Source: Alphaproteobacteria bacterium (GTDB lineage Bacteria; Pseudomonadota; Alphaproteobacteria; DSM-16000; Inquilinaceae). From it: a stretch of DNA of 64,000 nucleotides. The position numbers and the translations under genes were made by a program. Below the pieces are notes generated by a model. The model searched no databases. It saw only the letters and a program-made list of their open reading frames with translations, and had not been told where the DNA came from. Position 1 is the first letter of the stretch, and every line of letters begins with the position of its first letter. This document shows positions 17,486 through 26,781 of the stretch, one piece after another. Location: contig JANQGH010000059.1 in NCBI GenBank assembly GCA_028277405.1, forward strand, positions 94,627 through 158,626, read 5' to 3'.

Positions 17486-18307
17486 TCAGTTCTTTCGTGG
17501 GTGTTGCGGGTTGGTGGTGAGTTGTTCGAACGGCTGGCGGCCGTCGGACGGGGGCGGCCTTGCCGGGTTGGCCGACGGTTTGGGCGCGGCCGTGGCTTGG
17601 GCCGGCGCGACGATTGGCAGGTCGCGGCTGAAAGCGAGGAATTCCCGCTCAACGGCCTCTTGCGAGGCCGCCAGCGCGTCTTGGATGGCGGGCGCCATGG
17701 CAGCGGCATCGTCGGCGACCGCGAACGCGCCGAATTTCGCCCAATAGGCGGCGCTTGGCGCCGTCCGTCCGGCCCGCTCCAAAAAGTTGTCCAGCCGGTC
17801 GGACAGATCCCAAAGCCGTGGCAGGGTGACTTGCAGCAATCGGTTGCCGGTCGCCTGCAGCATCAGGGCACGAACCTCGCGGGCCGCCTTCATGGCGCTG
17901 GATTTGGCGGCGGTTGACTGCGCTGGCCGCAATGCGGCGGCCATGTCCCGTTGACGGGCGATTTCGGTGGCGTCGGATGCGGTTGGTGTCGCCTGCGCCA
18001 ATAACGGCTCCAGCGCGCGCCGCATTTCAAAGATATCGCGGATGCTGCCCAGCGTGATCGGCGCCACCAGGTATCCGCGCCGCGCCGCCGGTTCAACCCA
18101 GCCCTCCGCCTCCAGCCGGGCCAGGGCCGTTCGAACCGGCGCCTTGCCCAGGCCGAGCCGCCGGGCCATCGCCGACTCCGTGATCACGGCACCGGGCTCG
18201 ATGTCGCAGCGCACGAACGCGTCGCGCAGCCTGGCATGGGCGAAATCGGCGAGCTTTCCAGCCTCGAACCGAACCGTCGTATCGAACGGGGATTGGCGAT
18301 CAAGCAT
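17486..18307 (-). CDS. GntR-family regulator (FCD-type) of island 1
   Basis: A 273-residue regulator with a winged helix near residues 30-85 (ESAMARRLGLGKAPVRTALARLEAEGWVEP-like region) and a helical effector domain beginning IFEMRRALEPLLA. The C-terminal 40 residues are Pro/Ala-rich and probably disordered. It heads the leftward transport operon. A tandem palindrome and a TATAAA -10 lie directly over its start codon region, so it probably controls itself and the operon. The predicted transcript would be nearly leaderless. Confidence 0.83.
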   Translation of the reverse strand: MLDRQSPFDTTVRFEAGKLADFAHARLRDAFVRCDIEPGAVITESAMARRLGLGKAPVRTALARLEAEGWVEPAARRGYLVAPITLGSIRDIFEMRRALEPLLAQATPTASDATEIARQRDMAAALRPAQSTAAKSSAMKAAREVRALMLQATGNRLLQVTLPRLWDLSDRLDNFLERAGRTAPSAAYWAKFGAFAVADDAAAMAPAIQDALAASQEAVEREFLAFSRDLPIVAPAQATAAPKPSANPARPPPSDGRQPFEQLTTNPQHPRKN

Positions 18308-18340
18308 GACAGGTCAATTTATAAATCTGACATGTCAATT
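18307..18340 (-). promoter_or_regulatory. Tandem operator and promoter of the island 1 GntR operon
   Basis: Two copies of TGACAKGTCAATT lie at 18307-18319 and 18328-18340, 21 bp apart (two helical turns). The second contains the perfect palindrome TGACATGTCA. Between them, on the minus strand, is TATAAA (18318-18323), with TTGCTT (18342-18347) 18 bases upstream as a -35. Repressor binding to both copies would cover the promoter and the start codon at 18307. Binding by the adjacent GntR protein is inferred. Confidence 0.62.
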
Positions 18341-18352
18341 GAAGCAAGAGGA

Positions 18353-18772
18353 ATCTGTTATTGTGGATCTCTCGACGGGTTTCGCGGGCGGGCCTTCATT
18401 GGCTGGTCTCGTGGTGTCGTTGCGCAGCGAGCAAGCCGTGACGCAGTGCCAGCCCCAAGTCATTCGGTGTGCGGCAACCTGCTACAGTCAGAGGGAACAC
18501 TCGAAACGGGTGGTTGCTCTAAATCAACTGATTGTATACGATACTACAATCAAGGTCTGCGGGCTTAGCGTTCGCCGACTGGGCTGATGTTGGGCGGTCA
18601 ACGATCGTGGCAGCAGCGTCACCAGCCAACGGTGATCCTGGGCGGCTGTCCGGCGGCCGGGGCGGGCTGTCCGTTGGCGTCCGGAACTGCTTGGCCGTTC
18701 AGGTGACAGGTCCGGATAGCGGCCTATTGTCACCGCGCCGGGATACAAGCCGAAACGGAACGAGGGTTGTCA
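18353..18772 (+). other. Intergenic region without a convincing gene
   Basis: About 420 bases separate the GntR promoter from the rightward gamma-glutamyltransferase-like gene. Short reading frames here have no recognisable motifs or ribosome sites. The only structure I can support is the palindrome at 18529-18552. The remainder may be the 5' leader of the downstream gene. Confidence 0.5.
18529..18552. promoter_or_regulatory. GTATAC-type GntR operator upstream of the second GGT gene
   Basis: Arms TGATTGTA (18529-18536) and TACAATCA (18545-18552) are perfect inverted repeats with an 8-base spacer. Within the left part, ATTGTATACGAT (18531-18542) is itself a palindrome of form ATNGTATACNAT. 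The same 11 bases TGATTGTATAC recur at 30646-30656 before the DoeB-like gene and the second GntR regulator. FadR/FCD-type GntR proteins often bind GTATAC-like sites. Confidence 0.62.
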
Positions 18773-20488
18773 ATGCGCAGTGAGTGGCTGGTTAGCAAGA
18801 CCCAGGCGGAATCCGATACCGCCGTTATTGCGACCATGTACCCGCAAGCGACGGAGGCCGGTGCCGAGGTGTTGAAGCGCGGCGGCAATGCAGTCGACGC
18901 GGCGGTCGCGGCCGGCTTCGCGGTCGGCGTGGTCGAGCCGTTCAACAGCGGCCTCGGCGGCATCGCCGTCCTGGTCTGCTACGATCACGGCACCGGCGAG
19001 ACCCATGTCTTCGACGGCACCGGCGTTCTGCCGGGCGCGATCAAGCCCGACCAGTTCACGATCGCCGATCGTGAGAGCCGCAGCGGCATCTATGGCTGGC
19101 CGATGGTCGAGGGGGACGTCAACAACACGGGCTATCTGACCCCTGCCGTACCGGGCATGCCCGGCTGTTTGCTCGACGCGCACGAGCGCTTCGGCCGGCT
19201 GCCGCGCCGGGACGTGTTGGAACCCGCGATCGGGTACGCCGAGGATGGCTATCCGATCGACTGGTATGTCGCGCTCGGCATGGCGGTCAACCAGACCCGC
19301 CTGCAGCAATTCCCGGAAAGTAAGCGGACATATTTTCGGCCTGATGGCTCGTGTTACCGCTGCGCGATGTTGGGGGTCGAGGGCGACGTTTTTCGCCAGC
19401 CCGATCTGGCGCGCAGCCTGCGCCTGCTGGCCGAGCAGGGGGCGGAGGTGTTCTATCGCGGCGAGATCGCCGAACGCATCGCCGAGGACATGGCCGCGAA
19501 TGGGGGCCTGCTGCGCTACGAGGACCTCGCGGGCTACGAGGTTCGATACTCAAAAGGCGGCATCAGCGGCCAGTATCGCGACTATGAGATCGTCGGTGGC
19601 CTCGACAACACAGGCTTTCCGACCGTGATGCAGGCGCTGAACCTGCTGGAGGGCTTCGACCTCGCTGGCCTGGGCCAGGGTTCGGTCGAGGAACTGCATT
19701 TGATCGCCGAGGCCCAGCGTGCCGCGTTCACCGACCGGTTCGCCTATCTGGGCGATGCCGATGCCGTTCCCGTACCGCTCGACGGCATGCTGTCAAAATC
19801 CTATGCCGACGTCCGGCGCCGAGACATCGATCGCGCCCATGCGACGATCGGCACGCCGGCGGGTGACCCCTGGGCCTTCGACCCCAAAGCGCTGGGCGCC
19901 CCCTTGGCGCCGGCCGGCGGCGGCGACAGCCAGACGACCCATCTGACCGTGATCGACAAGGACCGGAACATGGTCTCGCTGTTGTCGACGCTGGGCCTTC
20001 ATTTCGGCTCCGCCGTGGTCGCGCGGGATACCGGCATCGTGCTGAACAACGGCACGATGTGGTTCAACCCGGTGCCCGGATCGGTCAATTCCATCGCGCC
20101 GGGCCGGCGGGCCATGACGGCGGGCGCGCCGATCATCGTGCTGCGCGACGGCGAGCCGGTGATGACGGTGGGGTCGCCGGGCGGCCGCCGCGTGATCTCG
20201 TCGATCCTCCACACCATCATCAACGTGCTGGATCACCGCATGGGGCCACAGGACGCGGTGTCGACCGTGCGCGTGCACAGCGAGGACGAGACGACGGTCG
20301 TCGATGCGCGCCTGGCGCCGGAGACGATGGGGGCGCTGCGCGACAGGGGCCATCGCCTCGATGTGCGCGAGGAAACCTTTTCGACGACCTATTTCGGCCG
20401 CCCCAACGCCGTGGTGGTCGATCCTGACACCGGCCGGCTGCAAGGCGGCGTCAACGCGCTGAAACCGGCCCTCGCGATCGGTCTTTGA
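18773..20488 (+). CDS. Gamma-glutamyltransferase-family protein, island 2
   Basis: A 571-residue Ntn-hydrolase precursor. The likely self-cleavage and nucleophile site is Thr in DSQTTHLTVID. LKRGGNAVDAAVAAG, FNSGLGGIAV and NSIAPGRRAMTAGAPII match the family. No signal peptide is seen, suggesting cytoplasmic action. GAGGG six bases before the ATG at 18773 makes this a better start than the in-frame TTG two codons upstream. It is convergent with the SDR of island 2 but shares an operator motif with that island's other end. Confidence 0.87.
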   Translation: MRSEWLVSKTQAESDTAVIATMYPQATEAGAEVLKRGGNAVDAAVAAGFAVGVVEPFNSGLGGIAVLVCYDHGTGETHVFDGTGVLPGAIKPDQFTIADRESRSGIYGWPMVEGDVNNTGYLTPAVPGMPGCLLDAHERFGRLPRRDVLEPAIGYAEDGYPIDWYVALGMAVNQTRLQQFPESKRTYFRPDGSCYRCAMLGVEGDVFRQPDLARSLRLLAEQGAEVFYRGEIAERIAEDMAANGGLLRYEDLAGYEVRYSKGGISGQYRDYEIVGGLDNTGFPTVMQALNLLEGFDLAGLGQGSVEELHLIAEAQRAAFTDRFAYLGDADAVPVPLDGMLSKSYADVRRRDIDRAHATIGTPAGDPWAFDPKALGAPLAPAGGGDSQTTHLTVIDKDRNMVSLLSTLGLHFGSAVVARDTGIVLNNGTMWFNPVPGSVNSIAPGRRAMTAGAPIIVLRDGEPVMTVGSPGGRRVISSILHTIINVLDHRMGPQDAVSTVRVHSEDETTVVDARLAPETMGALRDRGHRLDVREETFSTTYFGRPNAVVVDPDTGRLQGGVNALKPALAIGL

Positions 20489-20507
20489 TGGGGATCATCC
20501 GCAAGGG

Positions 20508-21263
20508 CTAGTAGGTGGCCCGGCCGCCGGACAAGTCGAAAACAGCGCCGGTTGTGAAGGAGTTCTCGGCTGAGGCCAGCCACGCCACCATGGCGGCCGC
20601 CTCGTCCACCTCCAAGAACCGCCCGCGCGGGATGCGGGACAGCATGTAGTCGATGTGTTCCTGGCTCATCTGGTCGAAAATACGGGTGCGGGCGGCGGCG
20701 GGCGTCACGCAATTGACCGCGATGTTGGCGCCGGCCAGTTCCTTGCCCAGGCTTTTGGTCAGGGCGATGACGCCGGCCTTGGCCGCGGAATAGGCGGCAG
20801 CATTCGGGTTGCCCTCCTTGCCGGCGATCGAGGCGATGTTGACGATGCGGCCGTAATCGCGCGCGACCATGAACGGGCTGACCGCCCGGCAGCAGTAGAA
20901 GACACCGTTCAGATCGATATCGATAACCCGCCGCCAGTCGTCCAGGCCATAGTCCGCGACGGGCACGGTCGGCCCGGCGATGCCGGCACTGGTCACCAGA
21001 ATGTCGATCGCGCCATGGGCCGCGTTTGTGGCCTCCGCCTCGCGGGCGACCGCAGCGGCGTCGGTGACGTCGATCATCGCGGTCGCGACGTTCGCGCCAC
21101 CGGCGCGTAGGCCGTCTGCCGATTGCTCCAGCAGATCACCGTCGACATCCCACAGCACCACGGTTGCGCCGGAGCGCGCGAAGCGCTTTGCGATGGCCAG
21201 CCCGATGCCCTGCGCGCCACCGGTGACGATCGCGACGCGTCCGGAAAGGTCGATCTGGTTCAT
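20508..21263 (-). CDS. Short-chain dehydrogenase/reductase, island 2
   Basis: A classical SDR of 251 residues: TGGAQGIG cofactor motif, an NVATAMIDVTD segment, and YSAAK as the catalytic Tyr-Lys, with Ser in NIASIAG. The ATG at 21263 gives MNQIDLSGRVAIVTGG; a longer frame adds 12 unlikely residues. It is the last gene of the leftward island 2 operon. Its substrate is unknown. Confidence 0.9.
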   Translation of the reverse strand: MNQIDLSGRVAIVTGGAQGIGLAIAKRFARSGATVVLWDVDGDLLEQSADGLRAGGANVATAMIDVTDAAAVAREAEATNAAHGAIDILVTSAGIAGPTVPVADYGLDDWRRVIDIDLNGVFYCCRAVSPFMVARDYGRIVNIASIAGKEGNPNAAAYSAAKAGVIALTKSLGKELAGANIAVNCVTPAAARTRIFDQMSQEHIDYMLSRIPRGRFLEVDEAAAMVAWLASAENSFTTGAVFDLSGGRATY

Positions 21264-21314
21264 TGGGTTCGTCCGTTCTTGTCCAGCCCTCGAGGCCACG
21301 CTGTCTTGCCAGGG

Positions 21315-22820
21315 CTAGGCGGCGGGGTAAACCGTTGCCTTGGGGGTGAAGCTCACGCCATCATCCATCGGGAACATCGGCCGGGCGCAGATCGTGTGGC
21401 CCAGGGTCGGCAGGTTCGCCGAGGTGGCGCCGGGGATATCGATGTTGAAGTTCTGGTCCACCCAGGCGTCGTACATCGGGTATTCCGTATGCGGCGACTT
21501 CACCACGGTGACGTCGAAATCCTGCGGGTTGAGCCCGCTGGCGTAATACATCGCGCGATCGAACAGGCTGACCGCCCGGCTCATCACCACGACCGTCAGG
21601 CTGCCACCGTTCGGAATGGCGATGACAAGGATCGCGGTTGGCCCGGCATCCAGCGGCATGCCCATCGTCTCCAACCGCGCCCGGCCATTGGTCAGCGTGG
21701 TGACGGTGGCCTCGACGGCCAGGGGCCGGAACCGGTCCGGGTCCGTCTCGCCGCCGAGCGTGACCTGGATCGTCGCGCCCACGCCCGCCGCGTGCGCTGT
21801 GGCGGCAGCGCCCGCATCGACGATTTGGGCCAGGCAGCGCCTGGGAAACGCCGCCTCGATCAGCGCGCGGATGATCAGATTGCTGTCGCCGGACGCCCCG
21901 GACGAGGTGGCGTCGGCCGCGTCGGTGAAGGCCACGGGGCCGGTCATGTGGCGCGCCTGTTCGATCGCCATCGCCAGCGAGATGAACTTGCCCTGCAGCC
22001 GATGGCGCCGGTCCCAGAATCGCTGCGCCAGGCCTTCGGCCTCTTGAGCCGGCAATTCCGCCGAGCCGTCGAACGTCAGCAGCACCTGGCTGCACAGTTC
22101 CGGCACGTCGGTGAACGGATTACCGATCATAATGCCGGCCGCCAGCGCCTTTCCGCTGCGTTCGAGAAGCTGGGCCTCGCGGATCAGATCGCCGTAACAG
22201 CCGGTCTTGGTGATGCATTCGTCGCCGCGCACCAGGGCCGGGATCGGCACGCGGACGATGCCCGGCCTCAGACCTTCGTCGATGATCCGTAGCAGCAGCC
22301 GCGCGGCGCGCTGGCCGGTGTCCGCGAAATCGACATGTGGATAGGTGTGATAGATCGCAAGGCCGTTGATCTGGCGGATCATGCGGTCTGTCAGGATGCC
22401 GTGGAGGTCAAGGGAGATGACGATCGGCATGTCGGGGCCGACCCGCCGCCGCACCTCGCTCAGCAAGAACCCTTCCGGGTCCAGTTCACCCGAAGCGCCC
22501 ATGGCCCCGTGCAGGCAGAAATAGACCGCGTCGATGCCGTCGAGATTGGCGTCGATATGGGCCAGGCACTCCGCCGACAATTGTTGCCAGCCCTCGGCGG
22601 ACAAGAGGCCGGCGCTGCCTGCCCTGGCGCCGAACGCAGGCACCACCTCGACGTCGTCCCTAGCATCGAAGATGGTCAGCGCGCCGCCGATCTCCGTATT
22701 CAGGCCGCGTTGGTCCAACAGCGCGTCGCCATGCTGGATCGAGAAGTTCTCGTACTGGGACGGCTTGGGGTTGAAGGACGAGATCTCCTGCTTGCATTCG
22801 ACGATCAGGATTCTGGTCAT
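21315..22820 (-). CDS. M81-family metallopeptidase (MlrC-like)
   Basis: A 501-residue protein of the family that contains microcystin-degrading MlrC. Typical features are an N-terminal [18 protein letters not shown], the metal-site block [16 protein letters not shown] and the [10 protein letters not shown] segment. The C-terminal domain begins near [18 protein letters not shown]. It overlaps the upstream ATPase stop by four bases (ATGA), and the 50 extra residues of the longest frame are rejected. In a peptide-transport operon it may hydrolyse an unusual amide or isopeptide bond. Confidence 0.85.
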   Translation of the reverse strand: MTRILIVECKQEISSFNPKPSQYENFSIQHGDALLDQRGLNTEIGGALTIFDARDDVEVVPAFGARAGSAGLLSAEGWQQLSAECLAHIDANLDGIDAVYFCLHGAMGASGELDPEGFLLSEVRRRVGPDMPIVISLDLHGILTDRMIRQINGLAIYHTYPHVDFADTGQRAARLLLRIIDEGLRPGIVRVPIPALVRGDECITKTGCYGDLIREAQLLERSGKALAAGIMIGNPFTDVPELCSQVLLTFDGSAELPAQEAEGLAQRFWDRRHRLQGKFISLAMAIEQARHMTGPVAFTDAADATSSGASGDSNLIIRALIEAAFPRRCLAQIVDAGAAATAHAAGVGATIQVTLGGETDPDRFRPLAVEATVTTLTNGRARLETMGMPLDAGPTAILVIAIPNGGSLTVVVMSRAVSLFDRAMYYASGLNPQDFDVTVVKSPHTEYPMYDAWVDQNFNIDIPGATSANLPTLGHTICARPMFPMDDGVSFTPKATVYPAA

Positions 22821-23857
22821 GGTGACACGGCCTCGTTTGGCTGGTTGTCGGGCAAAGGCTCGCGGGGGAGGGATCCGTCGGCGGCCAGATGGCAGGCGAC
22901 AAGGCGGCCGTCCTTCAGGGGCGCCAAAGGCGGATCGACGGTGCGGCACCGGTCTTCGGCATAGGCGCAACGCGGCGCGAACCGGCAGCCCTTCGGGATG
23001 CCCAGCGGGTCGGGCACGTCGCCCTTCAACTGATGGCGCCGCCTCGGCGCCCTGGGGTGCGGCGCCGGCACGGCGGACAACAGCGCCCGCGTATAGGGAT
23101 GGACGGGGTTGGCGAACAGGGCGTCCGACTCGGCGATTTCGACCAGACGGCCCAGATACATCACCGCGATCCGGTCCGAGATATGGCGGACGACCGCCAG
23201 ATTGTGGCTGATGAACAGATAGGTCAGGCTGAGATCGCGCTGCAGGTCCTGCAACAGATTGACGATCTGCGCCTGTACCGAGACGTCGAGGGCCGACACG
23301 ACCTCGTCGCAGACCAGGAAGTTGGGATGCAAGGCCAGCGACCGGGCAATGCCGATGCGCTGGCGCTGCCCGCCGGAAAACTCATGGGGAAACCGGTTGA
23401 CCGCGTCGCGCGGCAGGCTGACCAGGTCCAGCATTTCGGCCACACGCCGGGCCCGGTCGCGCCGGTCGCCGATATCGTGGATGCGATAGGCCTCGCCGAT
23501 GATCGATCCGACCGACAGGCGCGGGTTCAACGAGCCGAACGGGTCCTGGAAGATGATCTGAAGCTGCCGACGGCGCGTCCGCATCGCCTTGACGTCGAGG
23601 GCCGTCAGCTCAGTCCCCTCGTGAAAGATCTCACCTCCGGTCGGCTCGATCAGCCGCAGCAACAGCCGGCCGGTGGTCGATTTCCCGCAGCCGGACTCGC
23701 CGACCAGCCCCAAAGTCTCGCCGCGCCGGATGGTGAAGTCGATCCCGTCCACCGCGCGAACCGTGCCCTTAGTGCCCAGGCCCAGCGGGCCGCCACCGCG
23801 CAGCGGAAAATGCTTGGCCAGCCCCTTGGCCTCGATGATCGGCGGTGCGGTCGCCAT
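22817..23857 (-). CDS. Peptide ABC transporter ATP-binding protein (DppF type), island 2
   Basis: A 346-residue ATPase: Walker [10 protein letters not shown], signature FSGGQRQR, Walker [13 protein letters not shown] (Val in place of the usual Pro after Glu), H-loop ISHNLA (Asn for Asp) and the Cys-rich C-terminal [17 protein letters not shown]. The start [17 protein letters not shown] overlaps the partner ATPase stop by ATGA. A much longer frame upstream only reads the partner gene out of frame. Confidence 0.9.
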   Translation of the reverse strand: MATAPPIIEAKGLAKHFPLRGGGPLGLGTKGTVRAVDGIDFTIRRGETLGLVGESGCGKSTTGRLLLRLIEPTGGEIFHEGTELTALDVKAMRTRRRQLQIIFQDPFGSLNPRLSVGSIIGEAYRIHDIGDRRDRARRVAEMLDLVSLPRDAVNRFPHEFSGGQRQRIGIARSLALHPNFLVCDEVVSALDVSVQAQIVNLLQDLQRDLSLTYLFISHNLAVVRHISDRIAVMYLGRLVEIAESDALFANPVHPYTRALLSAVPAPHPRAPRRRHQLKGDVPDPLGIPKGCRFAPRCAYAEDRCRTVDPPLAPLKDGRLVACHLAADGSLPREPLPDNQPNEAVSP

Positions 23858-24885
23858 CAGGCCGCCCCCGGCAGGTCGGCGGATGACGGCAGCGCATAGC
23901 CGAACGGTTCCATGCAGGCGACGCCATGATCCTCCGCGATGGGCATGACCGGTGGCGCCAGGGTCTTGCACACGGCGCGGGCGACCGGGCAGCGCGACGC
24001 GAACCGGCAGCCGGGCGGCATGGCCCCTACCGTGGGCACGCTGCCGTCGATCGTTGTCAGACGCTCGCGCCGGCTTTCGATGGTTGGGATCGAGGCGAGC
24101 AGGGCCTTGGTATAGGGGTGCCTGGGGTCGTCGAAGATGCTGTCCACCGGTGCCAGTTCGGCGACGCGTCCGGCATAGAGCACCATGACCCGGTGAGCCA
24201 TTTCGGCGACGACACCCAGATCGTGGGTGATCAGGATCAGCGCCATGCCCATGTCGGCCTGAAGCTGGCGCAGCAGGTCGAGGATTTGCGCCTGGATCGT
24301 CACGTCCAGCGCCGTCGTCGGTTCGTCGGCAATCAGGATGCGGGCGTTCGCCGCCAGCGCGATGGCAATCATGACCCGCTGGCGCATGCCGCCGGACAGT
24401 TCGTGCGGATAGGCCCGCAGGCGTTCGGCCGGGGAGGAGATTTCCACCCGCTCCAGCAACCGCACCGCTTCCCGGTTTGCCTCGCGCCCGGTCATGCGGC
24501 GACGGCGGACCAGAACCTCCTCGATTTGCTGGCCGATGCGCATCACCGGGTTCAGCGAGGTCATCGGTTCCTGAAAGATCATCGCCATGTCGCGTCCGCG
24601 CCGGTCGCGCCAGGCCTTGTTGGACAGGTTTGTCAGCACCGTTTCGCCCAGCCTGACCGTGCCGGCGGTCCGCACGATCGATCGCGGCAACAGGTTCATC
24701 AGGGTCAGTGCCAGCATGCTCTTGCCCGACCCCGACTCGCCGACAATGCCGATGACCTCGCCCGGCGATACCGTGAAGCTGACATCCTCCAGGATGGTCA
24801 GCCGGCGCCGCGCCGGGCCTGTCGCCGTCGACAGCGCCTCGACCGTCAGCAAGGGCGGCTTTTGGGAGAGTGGCACGCCGGTCAT
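23857..24885 (-). CDS. Peptide ABC transporter ATP-binding protein (DppD type), island 2
   Basis: A 342-residue ATPase with GESGSGKS Walker A, LSGGMRQR signature, [12 protein letters not shown]alker B and ITHDLG H-loop. The C-terminal oligopeptide domain includes [16 protein letters not shown]. It overlaps the permease stop upstream and the DppF-type start downstream by four bases each, so translation of the whole series appears coupled. Confidence 0.9.
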   Translation of the reverse strand: MTGVPLSQKPPLLTVEALSTATGPARRRLTILEDVSFTVSPGEVIGIVGESGSGKSMLALTLMNLLPRSIVRTAGTVRLGETVLTNLSNKAWRDRRGRDMAMIFQEPMTSLNPVMRIGQQIEEVLVRRRRMTGREANREAVRLLERVEISSPAERLRAYPHELSGGMRQRVMIAIALAANARILIADEPTTALDVTIQAQILDLLRQLQADMGMALILITHDLGVVAEMAHRVMVLYAGRVAELAPVDSIFDDPRHPYTKALLASIPTIESRRERLTTIDGSVPTVGAMPPGCRFASRCPVARAVCKTLAPPVMPIAEDHGVACMEPFGYALPSSADLPGAA

Positions 24886-25769
24886 CGCTCAACCCGCATG
24901 CGGGGGTCGAGCACATCGCGCAGCCCGTCGCCCAGCAGGTTCAGGCCCAGGACCACGACGAAGATCGCGACGCCGGGGAAGATCGTGACCCAGGGCGCCT
25001 CGACCATGAAGTCGCGCCCGTTGGCGATGATGTTGCCGAAGCTGGGCGCCGGCGGCGGCGGCCCGACGCCGATATAGGACAGCACCGCCTCGGCCAGGAT
25101 CGCGATCGCGAAGACATAGGTCAGGCGCACGATCAGCGGCGCGATGGAGTTCAGCAAGACGTGCACGAACAGGATGCGCATATCGCGGGCCCCCAGCGCC
25201 CTTGCGGCCTCGACATACTCCATCTCGCGCACGACCAGCACCGAGGCGCGCACGATGCGCGCGGTGTGCGGCGTCGTGGCCAGCGAGAGGGCGATCACCA
25301 CATTGGTGACGGAGGCGCCGAGGGTCGCGCTGACGGCAATGGCCAGCAGGATGGCGGGAAAGGCCATCCAGGCGTCCATCAGGCGCATGACCGGGTTGTC
25401 CAGCGCCCGGAAATAGCCGGCACAGCCGCCGATCAGCGTGCCGAAAATGCCCGTAGCCAGGACCACCAGAAAGCCGATTTCCAGCGACAGGCGGCCGCCA
25501 TAGATGACCCGACTGAGAACGTCGCGGCCGAAATGGTCGGTGCCGAACCAGTGCTCGGCGCTGGGCGGCAACAGGCGGGCGCGAAAGTTGCTTTCAAGCG
25601 GATCGTAGGGCGCGACGAGCGGGGCGAACACGGCCAACAAGGTGATGATCGCCACCAGCCCGCCGCCCAGCGCGATCGACCGGTTGGCGACAAGCCGGAC
25701 GAGCAGGGTTCGCAGGCGGTTGGCGTGCGGGGCCAGCCCTTCCACGGCGTTCAATCGACCGTCAGCCAT
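24882..25769 (-). CDS. Peptide ABC transporter permease (DppC type), island 2
   Basis: A 295-residue permease with the DppC hallmark [18 protein letters not shown] in the first periplasmic loop, and an EAA loop around [23 protein letters not shown]. The C-terminus [17 protein letters not shown] is typical. It overlaps the DppB-type gene by eight bases. Confidence 0.92.
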   Translation of the reverse strand: MADGRLNAVEGLAPHANRLRTLLVRLVANRSIALGGGLVAIITLLAVFAPLVAPYDPLESNFRARLLPPSAEHWFGTDHFGRDVLSRVIYGGRLSLEIGFLVVLATGIFGTLIGGCAGYFRALDNPVMRLMDAWMAFPAILLAIAVSATLGASVTNVVIALSLATTPHTARIVRASVLVVREMEYVEAARALGARDMRILFVHVLLNSIAPLIVRLTYVFAIAILAEAVLSYIGVGPPPPAPSFGNIIANGRDFMVEAPWVTIFPGVAIFVVVLGLNLLGDGLRDVLDPRMRVER

Positions 25770-26706
25770 ATCGCACCCTCGGATCGATCAGGGCATAAAG
25801 CAGATCGACGATCAGGTTGATGACCAGGTAGATAACCGCGAGCATCAGCAACCCACCCTGGATGACGGGGAAGTCCCGGCTCAAGATCGCGCCGATGATC
25901 AGGCGGCCCAGCCCGGGCAGGAAAAAGACCTGTTCGACGACGACCGCACCGCCTAAGAGGCCGCCGGCGATCACCCCGGTGACGGTCAGGATGGGCACCA
26001 GGGCGTTGGGCAGGGCGTGGCGCAGAACCACGAAGGAATGGCTCAAGCCCTTGGCGTCGGCGGTGCGCACATAGTCCTGGCGCAACACGTCGAGCATGGC
26101 CGAGCGTGTCATGCGGGCGATGAAGCCGATCTGGGTGACGGTCAAGGTGAAGGCCGGCAGGGCCATCGAACGGGCCCAGCCGACAAAATCCTCGGTGATC
26201 GGCACATAGCCGCCGGAGGGCAGCCAGCCAAGTTGAACGGCGAACACCACGATCAGCACCAGGCCCAGCCAGAAATCCGGGATCGACAGTCCCAGGAGGG
26301 CAATGGCCATGATCGACTGGTCGCCCCAGCGCTGATGGTTGACCGCCGCCAGCGAGCCCAGAAGGATGCCGAACAGCACGGCGAAGAACAGCGCCAAGGC
26401 TGCCAGCGACAGGGTGATGGGCAAGCGTTCCAGGATCGCGTCGGCCACGCTGCGCCGCAGCAGGATCGACTGGCCCAAATCGCCGCTGAGCACGCGTTCG
26501 TACCAGCTCAGCATCTGGCTCCAGATCGGCTGATCCAGGCCCAACTGACGGCGCAGATTTTCGATCTGTTCCGGGGTCGCGCTGGCGTCGAGAAAGACCG
26601 ATGCCGGGTCGCCGGGCACCAGCCAGATCAGCGCGAAGGTCATAAGCGATACCAGGATCAACACCGGTATCGACGACAGCAGGCGGCGCAGAACAAAACT
26701 CAGCAT
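25762..26706 (-). CDS. Peptide ABC transporter permease (DppB type), island 2
   Basis: A 314-residue permease beginning MLSFVLRRLLSSIPVLILVS. The EAA loop is DYVRTADAKGLSHSFVVLRHALPN, and it ends VDLLYALIDPRVR as in DppB. It follows the binding-protein gene after a 12-bp hairpin. Confidence 0.93.
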   Translation of the reverse strand: MLSFVLRRLLSSIPVLILVSLMTFALIWLVPGDPASVFLDASATPEQIENLRRQLGLDQPIWSQMLSWYERVLSGDLGQSILLRRSVADAILERLPITLSLAALALFFAVLFGILLGSLAAVNHQRWGDQSIMAIALLGLSIPDFWLGLVLIVVFAVQLGWLPSGGYVPITEDFVGWARSMALPAFTLTVTQIGFIARMTRSAMLDVLRQDYVRTADAKGLSHSFVVLRHALPNALVPILTVTGVIAGGLLGGAVVVEQVFFLPGLGRLIIGAILSRDFPVIQGGLLMLAVIYLVINLIVDLLYALIDPRVRYG

Positions 26707-26732
26707 GACACCTGCCCTAAAGCCGAAGATGA

Positions 26733-26769
26733 GGCGGCGGACGGCATAGCAATCGTCCCGTCCGCCGCC
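26733..26769 (-). other. 12-bp GC hairpin between binding-protein and permease genes, island 2
   Basis: GGCGGCGGACGG (26733-26744) pairs exactly with CCGTCCGCCGCC (26758-26769) around a 13-base loop. It begins just past the binding-protein stop codon. No T-run is present. The position and strength fit differential expression of binding protein over permeases. Confidence 0.62.
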
Positions 26770-26781
26770 GACGTCACAAAC

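Noticed and set aside
23858..24916. N-terminal extension of the island 2 DppF-type ATPase to 699 residues
   Set aside because: It reads the partner ATPase gene in a wrong frame. The ATGA overlap at 23857 and the normal DppF start support the short version.
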